A stretch of 64,000 nt of DNA from Gracilaria domingensis (GCA_022539475.1 VCMS01000049.1:124001-188000); one strand, 5' to 3'; shown: positions 21,149-33,088, numbered from the stretch's first letter. Notes: a model not told the origin generated them from the sequence alone. A program made the numbers and translations.

Positions 21149-23489
21149 CACAAAATGCGGGTTTTCCGAAGCTGAAATGCTCAGCGAGTTTGGTGCTCGC
21201 TGGACGGCGCCCTGCAGCGCTCGCTGCGCTGCAAGTGCAAAATGATCATGATGGTCGGCGCCGAAGAGCAAAAGTGTCACCTTGCGCCCACGTCGCCAGG
21301 CACACACGACGACGAATGTGCCTGTCGTGGGAACGAGACTTCGTCCGGAAAGAATTTTTTGTCATCCGCTGGTGCCCTCTGCGTTTGGCACCGAAGCGCT
21401 GACGAGGATTGCTAGCTTCACGGGCGCTACGTTTTTGCTGGCCGGTCGGAGTTAAACTTGCCTCACCCCAAATTCCTGCCTTCGGTTCTGCACGCGACTG
21501 TATTTTCGTTCCAACACTTTTCATGTGTGTTGGAATGAAAGTACGATTCATGTTGAACCGATTATCGTTTGCATAGCACGAAATTCGCGGCCTGGTAGGC
21601 AAAGCAAGGAGGGCAAACTCAGTACAACTTGAGCCAGCGTGTTACACGAAGCCTTGGACCCAGAGCAGGCTAGGCGTATATATGTAAACTACGGGTAGCA
21701 AACGACAACAATCGAGATCGGTGCATGCCGCGAGATTTTTCTATAAACATATCCATGGTGTGCATTGCGGGTGTAGATTACTCGCTGGATTATTGCTCGC
21801 GCAATAATCTTTCGCGAGGCAAAAAGGGAACGTTCAAGATAGTTTAAACGTTCAAAGGACAGCTTGCGTCATGTTTCGCAAGCGTGTATTATTGAGGGAG
21901 ACGGCTGTCGAACGCGGGGGAGATAGGCGTAGCGATCGCCACGCTTGCACGCCACTGCTCCGCTCGTCGTTGATTTCTGTTTCCGCGTCCCTTACAGGAG
22001 CGTCTGCTATACATGTGCCTAACCTTTTGTTCTGTGCTGTCTTCTAATATTCCTGTGCCCGTACAGCTCTTGATCATGTTCGTTCGCTTGGTGACGCCGT
22101 CGCAGACGTCGATCGCGATCTGGCTTGTTCCGCACCGTATCGCAAAATACGGGTGATGCCAATGCCTTGCGTCCTCTCCGCGTCGAAGGTGACATTGGGC
22201 GGGCACGATGCGGGGAGCATGTACTATACGGTGAACGTCTCTGCGCTAGCCTCGGAGATCTTCGAGGTTGATGGGGCAGAGTTGACAACGACACCTTCGG
22301 TTAAGGCGGAAACTTTTCGAGGTTGGTACGGTATGGCATAAGCAGCAGTACTAAGCGATCGTCACAAACGTTCCTGTACAGGGTCATAGGCGCGGAAAGG
22401 GGTTGACAGTGATTGTGATAGAGGGCGGGACGCAGCGTGGGATACGTTAAAAATGGCACGCTGTAGCGAAGCTGTGGGTCTGGACCAGGAGGCATTGACG
22501 CGGAGGTCCTTCCCGCAGAGGAGTGGGTGGGCGTCCAAGGATGCCACGAATGGACTGAGTGAACATGCTATGGGTAATACTTCTGTTCTTCGACAACAGG
22601 ACGTCGTATGGGCGCCATATCAAGGGGAGGGGGCTACAGACTGTTGCAAACGGCGTTGTGGCCAGGGCAGGCTCGCTGAGCTCCACGAAGCGAAGCAATT
22701 GCCAACGTGCTACGCAAATAAAGAAGGCGCGGCGGAGATGCTGGGACCGTGAGGGCAAGCAGATGTCAGCCGAAGGGGGGGTGCCAGAGAACGCTGCATG
22801 TGTGGCCGCTTTGCGTTGCGAATGCACCACAGAAGCGCCGGACTGAAATTTTGCGGGACGTTGGCCGCCACTTGCGTCACGCCCATCGCGCGCGCGCGCA
22901 CGGTACCGTTGTACTCGCTCGGCAGCCGCTTTACTTGCAGCCGTGCGTTTTGCGTGTAACGCGATCGCCACATGTGCCACGACCGTTTATGCTCAAACTA
23001 TGAGAACAGTTGCCGCAACAGTACAACAACATGCTGCTCTCTCAGACGGCACGTCAGAATCGCTGCAAATTTCCAGATCTGATCAGCCTGAAAACAAATG
23101 CTGGAGCTGACTCAGTCACAGAACCAAATCATTGCGAGCGTTCTGGCTACAATACAAGTAGCACACGGTCAGTAATTTATAGGAGACAAAGTCTCCAATT
23201 TTTCTTGAGCCTGCGCTACCTTTCCACACAATGGTCAACCTCTGGACGGCTGGTTTATCGTAGAGCAATGAATTTCCGTTTCTCAAAGTGCATTTTGATT
23301 AGGGCCAAAGAAATTCTTGTGAAATCCATGGTTCACAAGGAGTGCATCCCTACGAACTACAAGCTGATGCATACTAAAAAGTTGACCTACTAGCGGCTTG
23401 GTCGAGAGCTAGTCGAGAATCCGATAGATCCAAAAGAATTCCATCAAGTGAAGGGATGACTGGAGGGCCGGCAAAAATGCTCCTGTCAA
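21149..23489. other. No confident gene; one weak open frame
   Basis: GC-rich patches alternate with AT-rich DNA. On the plus strand about 22048-22341 reads as an open, coding-like frame without an obvious start (from SCARTALDHV to RGWYGMA and a stop). I do not recognise it; it could be a fragment of a gene. The longer minus frames around 22450-22980 have biased composition and look accidental. Confidence 0.35.
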
Positions 23490-23845
23490 TCAGAAGCCAT
23501 CAAGCTCCAGGAACATCGTTATGAAGCTGAAAGGATCAAAAGGTTCATCTGTAACAAAAGGTTCATCCGTAACAAAAGGTTCATCCGTAACAAAAGGTTC
23601 ATCCGTAGCGTCAGGGTCTTCCGTGGCGACAGGTTCATCTATGGCGATAGGTCCATCATCATCTTCTTCGTCATCTTCTTCGCCATCCATACTGTCAGTA
23701 ACACCATGTACGGCCGCAAACAAGGATCCGATATCGATCTGGCGGTCGGGAACTGATGGAAGGTTGATTTCATTGCTTAATTTCTCAAAGGGGAGGCCGA
23801 AATAGCGAAAACGAAGAGGAAAACAACAAAAATGAAGTGCTTCAT
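23490..23845 (-). pseudogene. Secreted acidic repeat protein, frame broken once
   Basis: An ATG at 23845 opens a clear signal peptide (MKHFIFVVFLFVFAISASP), but that frame stops after 22 codons. The body continues one frame over: E-K-L-S-N-E-I-N, then a DGEEDDEEDDDG acidic block and a tandem hexapeptide T-D-E-P-F-V repeated three to four times (18-bp DNA repeat at about 23538-23610). The body ends at 23490. One extra base in the CCC/TTT junction near 23788-23793 would join signal and body into about 118 residues. A secreted or vacuolar acidic protein is likely; no family recognised. A sequence error is as likely as a true pseudogene. Confidence 0.55.
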
Positions 23846-26299
23846 GTTCAGAGTCTTAGCAGTGGAACGGAACGAATGACTAAAATCAATGAATCGAGTG
23901 CAAAGGGGCTGCGAACAGATTTGCCGAAGGTAGAGATGTTATAACTACCGAAGGTGTTTAAATACCGGCTTCAGCTCGCAAGAGAAAAGAAAATTCATCC
24001 ACTTCCTCATACACCCCTTGCAACAACCCGACATGAGCTTGAAGCTGTGTGTTTGTGGCCTTCAGTTGGAAAAAAATACAGTACAGCGTAGATACTGCAT
24101 TAATTTTGCGCATACCTTCGTATAATGCGCTTGCGCGTAGAAATGACAGCTGGTTGAGTCCACAAAGCTTCTATCTCTATGGACTTTCTCACTATGAAAT
24201 GTTTGGGATACGTATCTCGCGCTAATGCTGTATGGGACCCTGGAGCGAGAATGATATTGTGTGGCGCTGCTTTTGTCTTTTCAAGTCTATCGTAAGGTAC
24301 AATGCTCCATTGGGAAGTCGCGAGTTGTATCTCACGCGTGATATACTGTATTTGATAAATCTCATGCGCATATGCGTATCAGAGCCCCCTGCAATGTGCT
24401 GGCTCAGCGGGGGTATGGTTTAGCAGGGTTTACAGTATCTCATACTGCTTAAATAGTAGGAGGACATGTAGATGAACGAGTTTGCAATCTGGAATCAATC
24501 GACTGTCTTCTACAATAAACCGTTGGTCGAACAGGGGACGGGAAAGCACTGTAGTCGCGCATAGTCGCTCGCAATCGCGGTGTGCAAAATGAACAGGCAC
24601 TAAGCCCTCAGGAGACTCTCTTGGAGATTGCCTCCGAACACTAGCATACTGCTGCTGTGTCCGGGTATTTATTATGCCTGACTCAGGCGAAGGCAGAGGA
24701 TTTTCCTCCGTCGTGGGTCGCACTTGCACAATTCTCTGTGCGTACACCCATAAAAATATATACGTACTTCCGATTCCGGAACTGATACAAGTCAGTGTTG
24801 AACTCTCCGGGCTATGCAGTGTCTACACTGCGTAGCCATCAACATAAAGTACACTCAACTTTACGTCGTCTTGCGACTTCTACGCGACACAGCCCCTTTG
24901 GGGCCGCACGTCCGTCCGCACATGCAGCCCGCTCCGGGACCGCCACAGTGCCACCCCAGCGCCGATCGCTCTACCAGCCTCTCTGGAGGCCACGAGACCG
25001 GGAATCGTTGGTTCGTGTTGCGAACAAGGTTATTTTATCACACACTCAATAGAGATCAACTGACTTGAGTTCTTCTGTATCAACACTCTTGAGTCTAGTC
25101 TACCTTTTTATACTATTCATAATACGTTCTAGACATTTCTATTAGATAATATGTTTCTGCACCAAGTAGTTTCAGTAGGTTCAGTTTCGACCCTTCTAGA
25201 ACAATCCACACGGTTCTGGAGGGAACATGTTCTAGTTGCCTGCGTATTCTTCTAGAAGCTTCCACATCAGTTCGTGCTCTAACTCTCATAAGAGCCAGAA
25301 GGCACGCATTGTGACAGATCTCGACAATCTCGCTTTATAGCCAAGATACTTCCAACGCAGAGAGCCGGTTCAGAGCGTTCGCATGGTTTCCATGTGCACA
25401 AAAATAAAAAGGTTTCAAATCAGCGTTTTGAGAAGCATACATAAGTATTGCATTTCCATACTCATCCTTACATGTAATCATAGAAAATATCTACAGGAAG
25501 CTGTTGGTGCGATACGTCGCGCAAAGAGGACAGTCGCGCATAGACAAGAGAAGCCGAGGAGAGCAGGCACGAAACCCCAGCAGATTCTGCTGAGGGATGC
25601 CTCCGGTCTGGCGCGACTTGCACTAGATCCGGGCATTTACTCTGCCGCGTTCGGGCGAGATCATGACACAGGATCAACCTCTTGGGTTGCTCTTCTCGGC
25701 CGTTTCCTAGAAAATCAACTGCAGTTCTAAGAGAACACTATCGAGCGTCTGAGTGTAGAAGCGTAGGTTTCTACGCTGTCACCCACTACCTACGCATAAG
25801 CGCGATTTATCGCATTCGCGGCTATCAACAGAAGCTTCGGTTTGTCACGCAGAAATGCGTTTATGCGGTTTTGTTCATCGCACGCCTCTCCAAGGTTCAA
25901 AAAGTTCATTATCTCTCGAAAAGAGCGTCTGGTTCATCGCCATGAAGATTGACGGCGGATATCTTCAAATGCAACTTCAACACATTGTCCTTCGAGTTTC
26001 GACGGAATCCCGCACAGATTTAGCCCACCTAAGAGAGTATCAATTCGAAAGCTGTGGCAGACTGATTCGGGTAGAAATGCAGCTACGTGATGCCAAGCTT
26101 ATGAGGTAGACAATAAAGATACTTGGGGGTTAACTTGACTCCAAGCAACAACAAGGGCATCTTCGTTCCATGGCTGTTCGCCACGATTCTGTTCACGTGG
26201 ATCACATGTGCGTCAGAAGTGTGGCTTGCGTGTTCACGATGTACAACAAGTATGAAATTGATAGCATGGTCTAAACTTTAGAAGAGAAGAAAAGCAAAA
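23846..26299. other. No gene; old dispersed repeats
   Basis: No coding region is recognised. About 24552-24720 and 25527-25690 are diverged direct copies of one sequence (shared CAGTCGCGCATAG, GAGCAGGCAC and TCCGGGCATTTA-like blocks). The segment 24792-25060, beginning TGTTGAAC, resembles part of an LTR; its middle (about 24842-25030) recurs inverted at 53440-53640. Confidence 0.45.
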
Positions 26300-26419
26300 A
26301 CATTCAGCACAGGGGATTCCAGACCGATCCCTCATGTCAGTACTAGCCCTGCTCAAAGCGGCTTAGCTTCGCAGTTCGGGATGGGATGCGGCGCATGTCG
26401 ACTTGATATGGCTGAATGT
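26300..26419 (-). rRNA. 5S ribosomal RNA gene
   Basis: Exactly 120 nt on the minus strand. The first nine bases (ACATTCAGC) pair perfectly with the last nine (GCTGAATGT), forming helix I. The universally conserved CCCATCCCGAACT of loop B/C is present, followed by GAAGCTAAGCCGC (internal control region, box A) and the GAGGGATCGGTCTGGAATCCCC part of helices IV-V. TTTTT, a polymerase III terminator, follows at 26295-26299. It stands alone in this window, with no 45S rDNA nearby, so it is a dispersed 5S copy. It looks structurally intact and functional. Confidence 0.92.
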
Positions 26420-26889
26420 GCTCCTTACGGGTTTCGCTAAGGTACTTTAATCTCAGCTCAAAAGAAGGTTGATACAACACGTCGCCCGCTATGTACCTGT
26501 ACGTGATTCGCCTCCCGAACGCAACGGCGGGCCATGCCGATGCCTCCTACCTCATCGCTCCTCCTTCTTCCCGCGCCCTCCACCGCACCTCGCGAAGCCA
26601 CAGCGCAACGGCGCCGCGCACGCCGGCCGCACCCCGCACCCACGCCCCTTCTCTCCGCCGCGCGCGCGCACGGCGCCGCCGCAGATCCGCACACCGACAC
26701 GCCGCGCACCGCCCCGCGTCGAAGCGACACAAACGTGTTCTCCGTTACATTTCGCGCGCTCGGTCGCTTCATGCCGAGCGGGGTCTACGTTCATCCTGTG
26801 CCACGGCATTGTTGCGCCTATCCTTCATCACAACAGATCTGTGATGATGAAGCGCCAACATTCCCGCAACCACGGTGGCGTTCGTTCGC
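26420..26889. other. GC-rich DNA, no gene seen
   Basis: Very GC-rich with long overlapping frames on both strands and all phases, the usual appearance of GC-biased non-coding or decayed DNA. No motif was recognised. Confidence 0.4.
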
Positions 26890-27548
26890 TCTTGTTGACG
26901 AATATAGCGCGGCGTACTTGTCTCGCAGGTGATCACCAAAGTGCTGCGGATTGAGCGGCTCGCCGGTGACGTTCTGCAATAGCGCGTCCAGCGACTCGCA
27001 CAGACAGCAAACCTCGTGAATCTCAGTTCGAAGCCACTCCCTTATTCCTCCACACTCCCTCGCGCAAAGGGATCCTCAACATCCGTCATCGCTTTGTGCT
27101 TGAGGTATCAAAACGGCTGCGCCGCCATCATGGCGCCGAGCGTGTGCGACGGGAAGAAGCCAAACGCGCCGCTGGGCCAGTGAATGTCCTGCAAGCGGCC
27201 CTGCATGTCGTCCAACACCTTCACGCCCAGCTGCCTCTTCATGTTCTCGTTCCACGCGCTCGGCAAGTCCTTGACGTCCAGCGAGCCGCCCAGCAGCTTC
27301 CGCTGCACCTCGAAGCGCAGCATGCCATGAAGCGGGCACGTGAGCTCATCGCCGTCGACGCGGATAAACCCCATGTTCACCTGATTCCCCGCGACGAACA
27401 GGTCGCCTGCCGAAGCCTGCTTCGCATGCGGCAGTCGCTCGTGGATCTTCGGCAGCATGACGCGCAAGAAGCTGACGCTCTGCGCAATCATGCGCTCCCA
27501 AAACAGGCTTTGGAATTTGTGCGATGACGAGAACGGATTGAACGACAC
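26890..27548 (-). pseudogene. M32 (Taq-type) carboxypeptidase, C-terminal relic
   Basis: The minus strand encodes the C-terminal third of an M32 metallocarboxypeptidase. It begins near the SLFWERMIAQS stretch that follows the zinc-ligand region, continues through LPSAWNENMK and QDIHWPSGAFGFFPSHTLG, all hallmark M32 blocks, and ends with the TGEPLNPQHF block and KYAALY. The HEXXH zinc motif is not present because the gene is truncated at its 5' side. An in-frame TGA follows AAQPF (about 27108), and a one-base frame change near 27044 is repaired by one added A. Functional M32 enzymes are about 500 residues and cytosolic; this copy cannot be active. Confidence 0.8.
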
Positions 27549-28309
27549 TCGACGGTGAGTTTAGTTCTTGTACTAGATGTACGGTCGCGATGTAATGAGA
27601 GGAAATGGTCATGATGTCTAACTGGGCGCCACTCTACCGCGGCATTGGTCACAGGGATAATGTTGGAACGGCGGTGGTAGAGCGACATACCACACAGCAC
27701 GCGGGCGTGCGGTTTCTGGGGTGCAGGCTGATGTGCGCACTTTTTGCAGCGGTCGCAGGCTTGTACGCGTTGGATGAGCCACACGTGTACCCGTACACAC
27801 GGTAACACCTATGCAGAGAAATGCGGGAACTGAAGAAAATCGTAGAAGTTGAGAATAAGACGTCGGCTTTTTAGTAGAAGTAAACTCAGCGCTAAAATAC
27901 AATTTGCATTCCCTGCAACCTGTACCCCCCTCACTGTAGCAATTTGCCCGGTTTTTGCCACCCCTCCAAACAGGGTGAAACGGGTGGGTTCTGAGTGACA
28001 GCTGAACCCACTTACAAATCGCTTGCGCGTGACAACCACAGCGGTAAGAACAAAATTTGTAAGCTATTCTTTTTGTAACAACTCGGTTTTTCAATTTCAC
28101 GCTGAGGATACTAAAACGTTTTCATGAACTTCTGTCCGTAGATTGCAGGTTACTACGAATAGATGCATCTCAAAAATATCAACGAGACTCGTTTCACCTT
28201 CTCCTCTCCCATGGTACACTTTTGCGTCACGTCCCGTTAATATTCCGCATACGATTACTGCCAAAGCGTTTCACTACCTACAATCTCTATTACTGTGCGA
28301 GTATCTACT
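27549..28309. other. No gene seen
   Basis: GC-rich at the left, AT-richer toward the RING gene. A minus frame around 27600-27810 is Cys-containing (CDRCKKCAH) but shows no recognisable domain and no other support. Confidence 0.35.
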
Positions 28310-28753
28310 ATGGTTCACATTGGTCATCCGGAGGAGTGTGTTATTTGTTTGGAAAAACTATCTGGAAACGTAGTTCAGCTTGATTGCAAGCACGTTTTTC
28401 ACTACGACTGCATATCACAAATGTTTCCTAACAAACGTGTGCTTCGACAAACGAGATATAGTTTGGTGAGACGAAGTAACGGTGAGGAAGAAGTCGAAGT
28501 CAACTGCCCTTTGAGTAATTGCTGTCCTAATTGTCGAAAACCAATCGATCCGAAACAAATGAAACAGTGGTTAGATTACGTTAATCGTAAGAAAAGAAGT
28601 CGCCCCGAAGGCGTTTTAGAGGAAGAGTACGAAAAGCGCAAGAAAAAGAACCGAAAGCGAATGGAACGCCGACTAAAGAAAGAAGAAAAGGAGAGAAAGG
28701 AGAAAGAAAGGAACAAAGAGCTTTGTGAAAACGATATTACTGTTATTGAATAG
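28310..28753 (+). CDS. RING-H2 finger protein, probable E3 ubiquitin ligase
   Basis: 147 residues from the ATG at 28310. The RING ligands are C10, C13, C26, H28, H31, C34, C72 and C75, a C3H2C3 pattern with a long insert (residues 40-66) between the second and third ligand pairs. The C-terminal half (about 95-140) is a highly charged Lys/Arg/Glu helix, likely a coiled coil. There is no membrane segment. Family members transfer ubiquitin by binding an E2 enzyme through the RING. The gene is intronless, with an AT-rich upstream region. Substrate unknown. Confidence 0.8.
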   Translation: MVHIGHPEECVICLEKLSGNVVQLDCKHVFHYDCISQMFPNKRVLRQTRYSLVRRSNGEEEVEVNCPLSNCCPNCRKPIDPKQMKQWLDYVNRKKRSRPEGVLEEEYEKRKKKNRKRMERRLKKEEKERKEKERNKELCENDITVIE

Positions 28754-29929
28754 AAAACGAGGTCGTATTGAGTTCAAAGCGATTGCTGGAATAACACAGG
28801 TGCGAACTAGGTACGAGGAAGACTGTCCGTCGAAATGCACAGAAGTTTGCACGTTGAATGTCAGTAAACCAAGAGGTTTAACCTGTGGCAATACATTTTC
28901 TCGAGCTTTAGGAGCAGCGATTAACCAGTTTGAGCGATACGTAGCGCGTATTGGTCTTTGTGATCCTTAATTGGCCGCTCTTACGACGCCTGCGTGCACG
29001 GCAGCGCGCAAAACTAGATCAGCGTGAGCACGGCCGGCTTGCGCGCGTAACTGTTGACATCCTGATGTCTTTCCTACAAATGGCTGACGGCGCGCCGCAG
29101 CGATGGCGTTAGCGCCAGGGCGCGCGCCGCGGGGTCTGAGAGTGGCGGCGGCTGTGCGCGACGCGCTGTCGGTGCGGCGTGCCGTCCCGGCGTACAGGCG
29201 AGCACAAACAGCAGTGCAAGCAGCCCGCGCATGGTGGCGGGGTAAGCGAGGCGTTGGACAGGAGGGCCTGCGTGAGTGGATGAAGGGACGGCGTGCAGCG
29301 CGGAATAACGGCAGCCGATCACGGGTAGAAGGTAGGCGGCAAGGTGGTCAGGCCGGCCACCGCTGCTGCTCAGAGAGCGCGCGCGGCACGTATAAATCAG
29401 GATGCTCATGTTGTTCAACAGCTCCGCCAGCCTCTGCCACACCCACATCGTCAGCCGCCTCTCGATCTCCGACAGCTCCGCGCCCTCCGCGCCCTCCGCG
29501 CCCTCCGCGCCCTCCGCGCCCTACGCGCCCTACGCGCCCTACGCGCCCTACGCTCCCCTGCGCTCGCCCACTCTTCCTCCTCGGCGTTCTTCGCGCCCGC
29601 CCCTCCTTCGTCCTCCCTCTCCGCACAACCGAGCGGCGCGCTCGCACTTACTCCTCGAAGCACTTGCGGCACCAGACCTTGCGGCACGCGCTAACGCCAG
29701 GGTGGCATCCGGCGCGCGCACGACACCAGCCCCACCTGCTTTGCCGTGCGTGAGCAGATGTGCCAGAAGCGCGACAGCAGCTGCGCTTTCCTCACTGCCA
29801 GGTGCCAGCCGCCGCCGCCGCCGCTGTGCACGCCACCACGGCCACGCTCCGTGCCGGGCGCCGCGCGCACGCGCTGCATGTGGTCGGCATACGTTTGCGC
29901 CGCGCGAGTAAGCACGGCTCCACCATCGC
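28754..29929. other. GC-rich region with 9-bp tandem repeat, no confident gene
   Basis: The plus strand stays open for about 70 codons after the RING stop in another frame (to 28970), without recognised motifs. From about 29000 the DNA is extremely GC-rich with long frames in every phase. One minus stretch (about 29448 leftward, TMWVWQRLAELLNNMSILI) looks protein-like but I cannot name it. Confidence 0.35.
29482..29556. repeat. 9-bp minisatellite
   Basis: Eight or so head-to-tail units of CTCCGCGCC, switching midway to CTACGCGCC. The plus strand would encode Ser-Ala-Pro then Tyr-Ala-Pro repeats in one frame. The two unit variants are in separate blocks, as expected from local amplification. 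Confidence 0.8.
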
Positions 29930-32747
29930 TTGCTAGCGCGCACGCAGCTGGCCTCAGCCACGGCGCGACGCGAAGGAAGCAATGCAGCCACCGGTTTGCT
30001 GTTAGAGTCAGCCGTCCTGAGGTATATGGCTGCCAATCGTCCCAAACGTGCTGCACGGACGGCTTTACGAGCACTCGATTTTTGCCTTTCGGCCGGATAT
30101 CCGGAGAGTGCGGCTGGCGTACCTGTCCGAGAAATTACGAAGGTGCGACCGGATGTATCGGATACGACGCCCTCTTTTGTGGACGCCGTGTTAGCCGTAC
30201 AATGTGCTGTATGTTTTGATGCGTTTGCGCGTCTGAAACATCCGCGTCGAGCGTCGCGATTTGCGTTCTTTGCGGCAATCCGCTTTGCAGAGTTAAGGTA
30301 CTTTGCTGCAGCCGCTGCGGCCGCCGAGGCTATTGACGGCTCCGCCTTACAACGCGCAGCTGTTCGACATCATATGCATTACTGGATGGGGGACGGTGCT
30401 TTTTCTCAAGGTAATTCTGTGTCGGCGGTTCGACATTTCTCCTCAGTGCTGGTGGAGGCGAAGAAATCGGCTCAGCCTAATGCGGTAGGGATACAAGCTT
30501 CCGTTGTGCGGGCGTTTTTGCGAGCGTTGAAGATTGGCGCTGTCCCGAAATTGGCTACGCGATGGGACTCTGGTGCGGCTTATCCGCTCCTGGATACGGC
30601 TTTTTCATTCGCACGCATGATATTGCTGATTGTGATAGAGATTGGTATGCTCTCGAGGATGAGGTGTTGGAAGACGCCGAGTTCTTTGAAAAGCTCGCGA
30701 ATGATGATAGGCGTTTGAAAAGAGAACGACGTATTGAGGCGCTTATTTCTGAGCTTCGCTATGCGAAGCGAAGCGTTCAAAATGATCCGGGTGGCTCACT
30801 TGAGATGAAGATTAGACGAATGAGAGACTTGGCGTACGCCAGAAAACGACGGAAAAGGGCCGCTTCTTTGCTTGAGCGCGGGGCAGTTCTGGGTGAGGCG
30901 GTTCTTCTTCATACGCGATTAAGAAACCCTTTGCAGTTTCCTGTGTTTATCCGTTCGATGTCGGCGGTTGTTTCGCTTGATGTCAAATGTTACTCTTTGT
31001 TTGATAAGAGTAATGATGAAGCTAAGAGTGAACCTCCGCCCGTGTGGCTGTTCGAGGCGCCTTCCTTTACGATTGCTCCGAACTCGGAAGAGAACGTTGT
31101 GCTGAAGATCACCGGACAGAAGGCGGGTGTGTTGCAGTGTATCGGGGTTTGCTGGACTTTTGCTTCTGGCACGAGCGCTACTTTTGTACCAGACTCCTCC
31201 ACGGTGTTCGTACAAGGTTTTGCTCTTTTATATCGAAACATGGGTGGAAACCAACAACACTGCCTGCCCCAGCTGTTCCGATGGCAATCAAGCGAGGCAA
31301 TATGCGCCCTTCCGCCCACAGACTTCGCATCAATGAAACTGCAACTTTTTCCGTGTTCTTGGTCCGTGATCGTAGTGTGAAAGACGGCTGTGAAGTGAAT
31401 GATAGGGAAGATGGACTTTCTGTTTCACCTCACATGTGGGAAACGCATGTTGCCGATTTGGAACACAATTCCACTACAAAGAACCAAGATAAGGCTTTTG
31501 ATACAGTAAGGAAAATAACGGTGGAGCCGGAAACGGTTGAAAACTTTGAGAACCAAGATGGTGATAGGTGGGATAGGAAGGCGGTCACACATTTTGTTGT
31601 CTGTTCCAAGCACCACTCGCACATTCTTCGGCAAGGAAAGGGACGCGATCGTCCTGATCGGGTGTACGTGACTGTGGGCTGGCGGACGAACATAGAGAAC
31701 GAAGGGGACATTCAGATTCCATCCATTGATCCTCTTAAATGGATGAAAGAGACTAAGATTCAAGAACACGGGAACGAGTCTGTGACAGCTTCACAGGATG
31801 ATGTTCCACGAGTGAATCCGAACGTAATGCAAGACGTTGTTGAGGGCATTGGGGCTTTGCGTGTCGATGACTACGAGAAAAATCCTGTGCAAGTGCCTGT
31901 TTCGCACCCTGAGAAAGTTAAGCATGACTTCTTTCGACGCACAAATCAAGATGAGCTCGGTTTAGTCAGTGAGCAGAGTTCCGTAGTCGCGTACCCCGCT
32001 GTCGTTCCTGTTGATGTGCTGGTCAAAAACGTTTCCAACGGAGTTTTGGATATTGCATTTGCTGCTCCTACGGAAGGTGGTGTGGCTGATGGGGAACGTG
32101 GGCGGTACTGGACGGGTGATGCCTCAATGTCGCTGAGATCAATCGCTCCGGGGGCGGAACGGACAATATGCCTCACAGCAGTTTTGATTAGTCCTGGACA
32201 GTACAATATGTGCAGGTTCACTATGCTATATCAAACAAGCAGTTTTGTTCCCAACAGAAGAAGGCAACATATTTCCGTCAGTCCGTCTTACATGACAGTT
32301 GAAGCTGTTGGAGAGTACAAGTTGTGCGAAGATGATATGGCAGAAGAGCAACACAAGACTGCTCCGTTGCGACGCAGCTCAAGAAGGGTAAGCACGGGGT
32401 CAAGTGGAATGTCCCTGAACCAAAGCAACCCGAAGAGACTGAGTCCAGGACCAAACGAAGATATAACAACGGGAAGTAAGCACTCTGAAGAAGACAAGAC
32501 ATTGGGCCATGGTAGTAGAACGAAGAACGATGAGGTTGACCTCAATCTTAGAAAATGAGGTGCAGATACCGAAGCATCTAGAGCTTCGGAACGGTCAGGT
32601 AGAGTTGGCCAGCGAGAATCGGCGCTCCGAGACGTCTCACCGGCAAGATCGGGCAAAGGGACAAGTCGGGAAGGGAAATCAGCGCAATTGCTTTCAGAGC
32701 TTAAGAATGACGCCTTTTGGAACGATGCAGACACGGATGAAGACTGA
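29930..32747 (+). pseudogene. TRAPPC8 (Trs85-like), 5'-truncated and frame-broken
   Basis: The plus strand carries the middle and C-terminal parts of TRAPPC8, the TRAPP III subunit acting in Golgi and autophagosome traffic. Blocks in order: the TPR-like LLESAVLRYMAANRPKRAAR region (30000-30080); MHYWMGDGAFSQGNSVSAVRHF; the beta-sandwich block with LRNPLQFPVFI (about 30920); QKAGVLQCIGVCW; and a second sandwich with LRSIAPGAERTICLTAVL and PGQYNMCRF near 32140-32220. Two frame changes, at a T5 run (30601-30605) and a T4 run (31226-31229), are each repaired by one added T. A TGA at 32556 is followed by 62 further in-frame acidic codons to 32747. About 400 N-terminal residues are missing upstream of 29930. 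It may be a relic, or a real gene with base errors plus an unseen 5' exon. Confidence 0.7.
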
Positions 32748-33088
32748 CCAAACTTGTGTGAGAGGGGTGGGGTGGGGTGTGGGGGTGGCGAAATTTGTAC
32801 ATGTATGGTGTTTCTAACTACGCGCAGTATCGTATATCTTGTATAACTATTAATTCAGACGATAGCTAGATGTAAATCATTTACCTTCGGTGCAAAAATG
32901 CCGTTCTCATGTAGAGCTGTTTTCGCAACTCTTTCTGAACGATGGAAGTCTGATGTGCGAAATTGTTGAGAATACATATGACGAGCCAAATGCACGTCCC
33001 GCAAGTTCACGGCAAAATGATTATCGCACTAGAAAGTTACACCGTCGAGCTTACGTTTGCAGACCAACGCTGCGCGCTCGCAGCTTGG
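32748..33088. other. Intergenic between convergent genes
   Basis: About 340 bases between the ends of the TRAPPC8 region (plus) and the ELO gene (minus). AT-rich from 32810; no gene seen. Confidence 0.5.

Noticed and set aside
22447-22980. 177-codon minus frame
   Set aside because: Competing frames on the plus strand, no domain, signal or repeat pattern, and irregular amino-acid use.
29103-29753. 216-codon plus frame with Pro-Arg-Pro repeats
   Set aside because: It is created by the 9-bp minisatellite and GC bias; opposite-strand frames are equally long.
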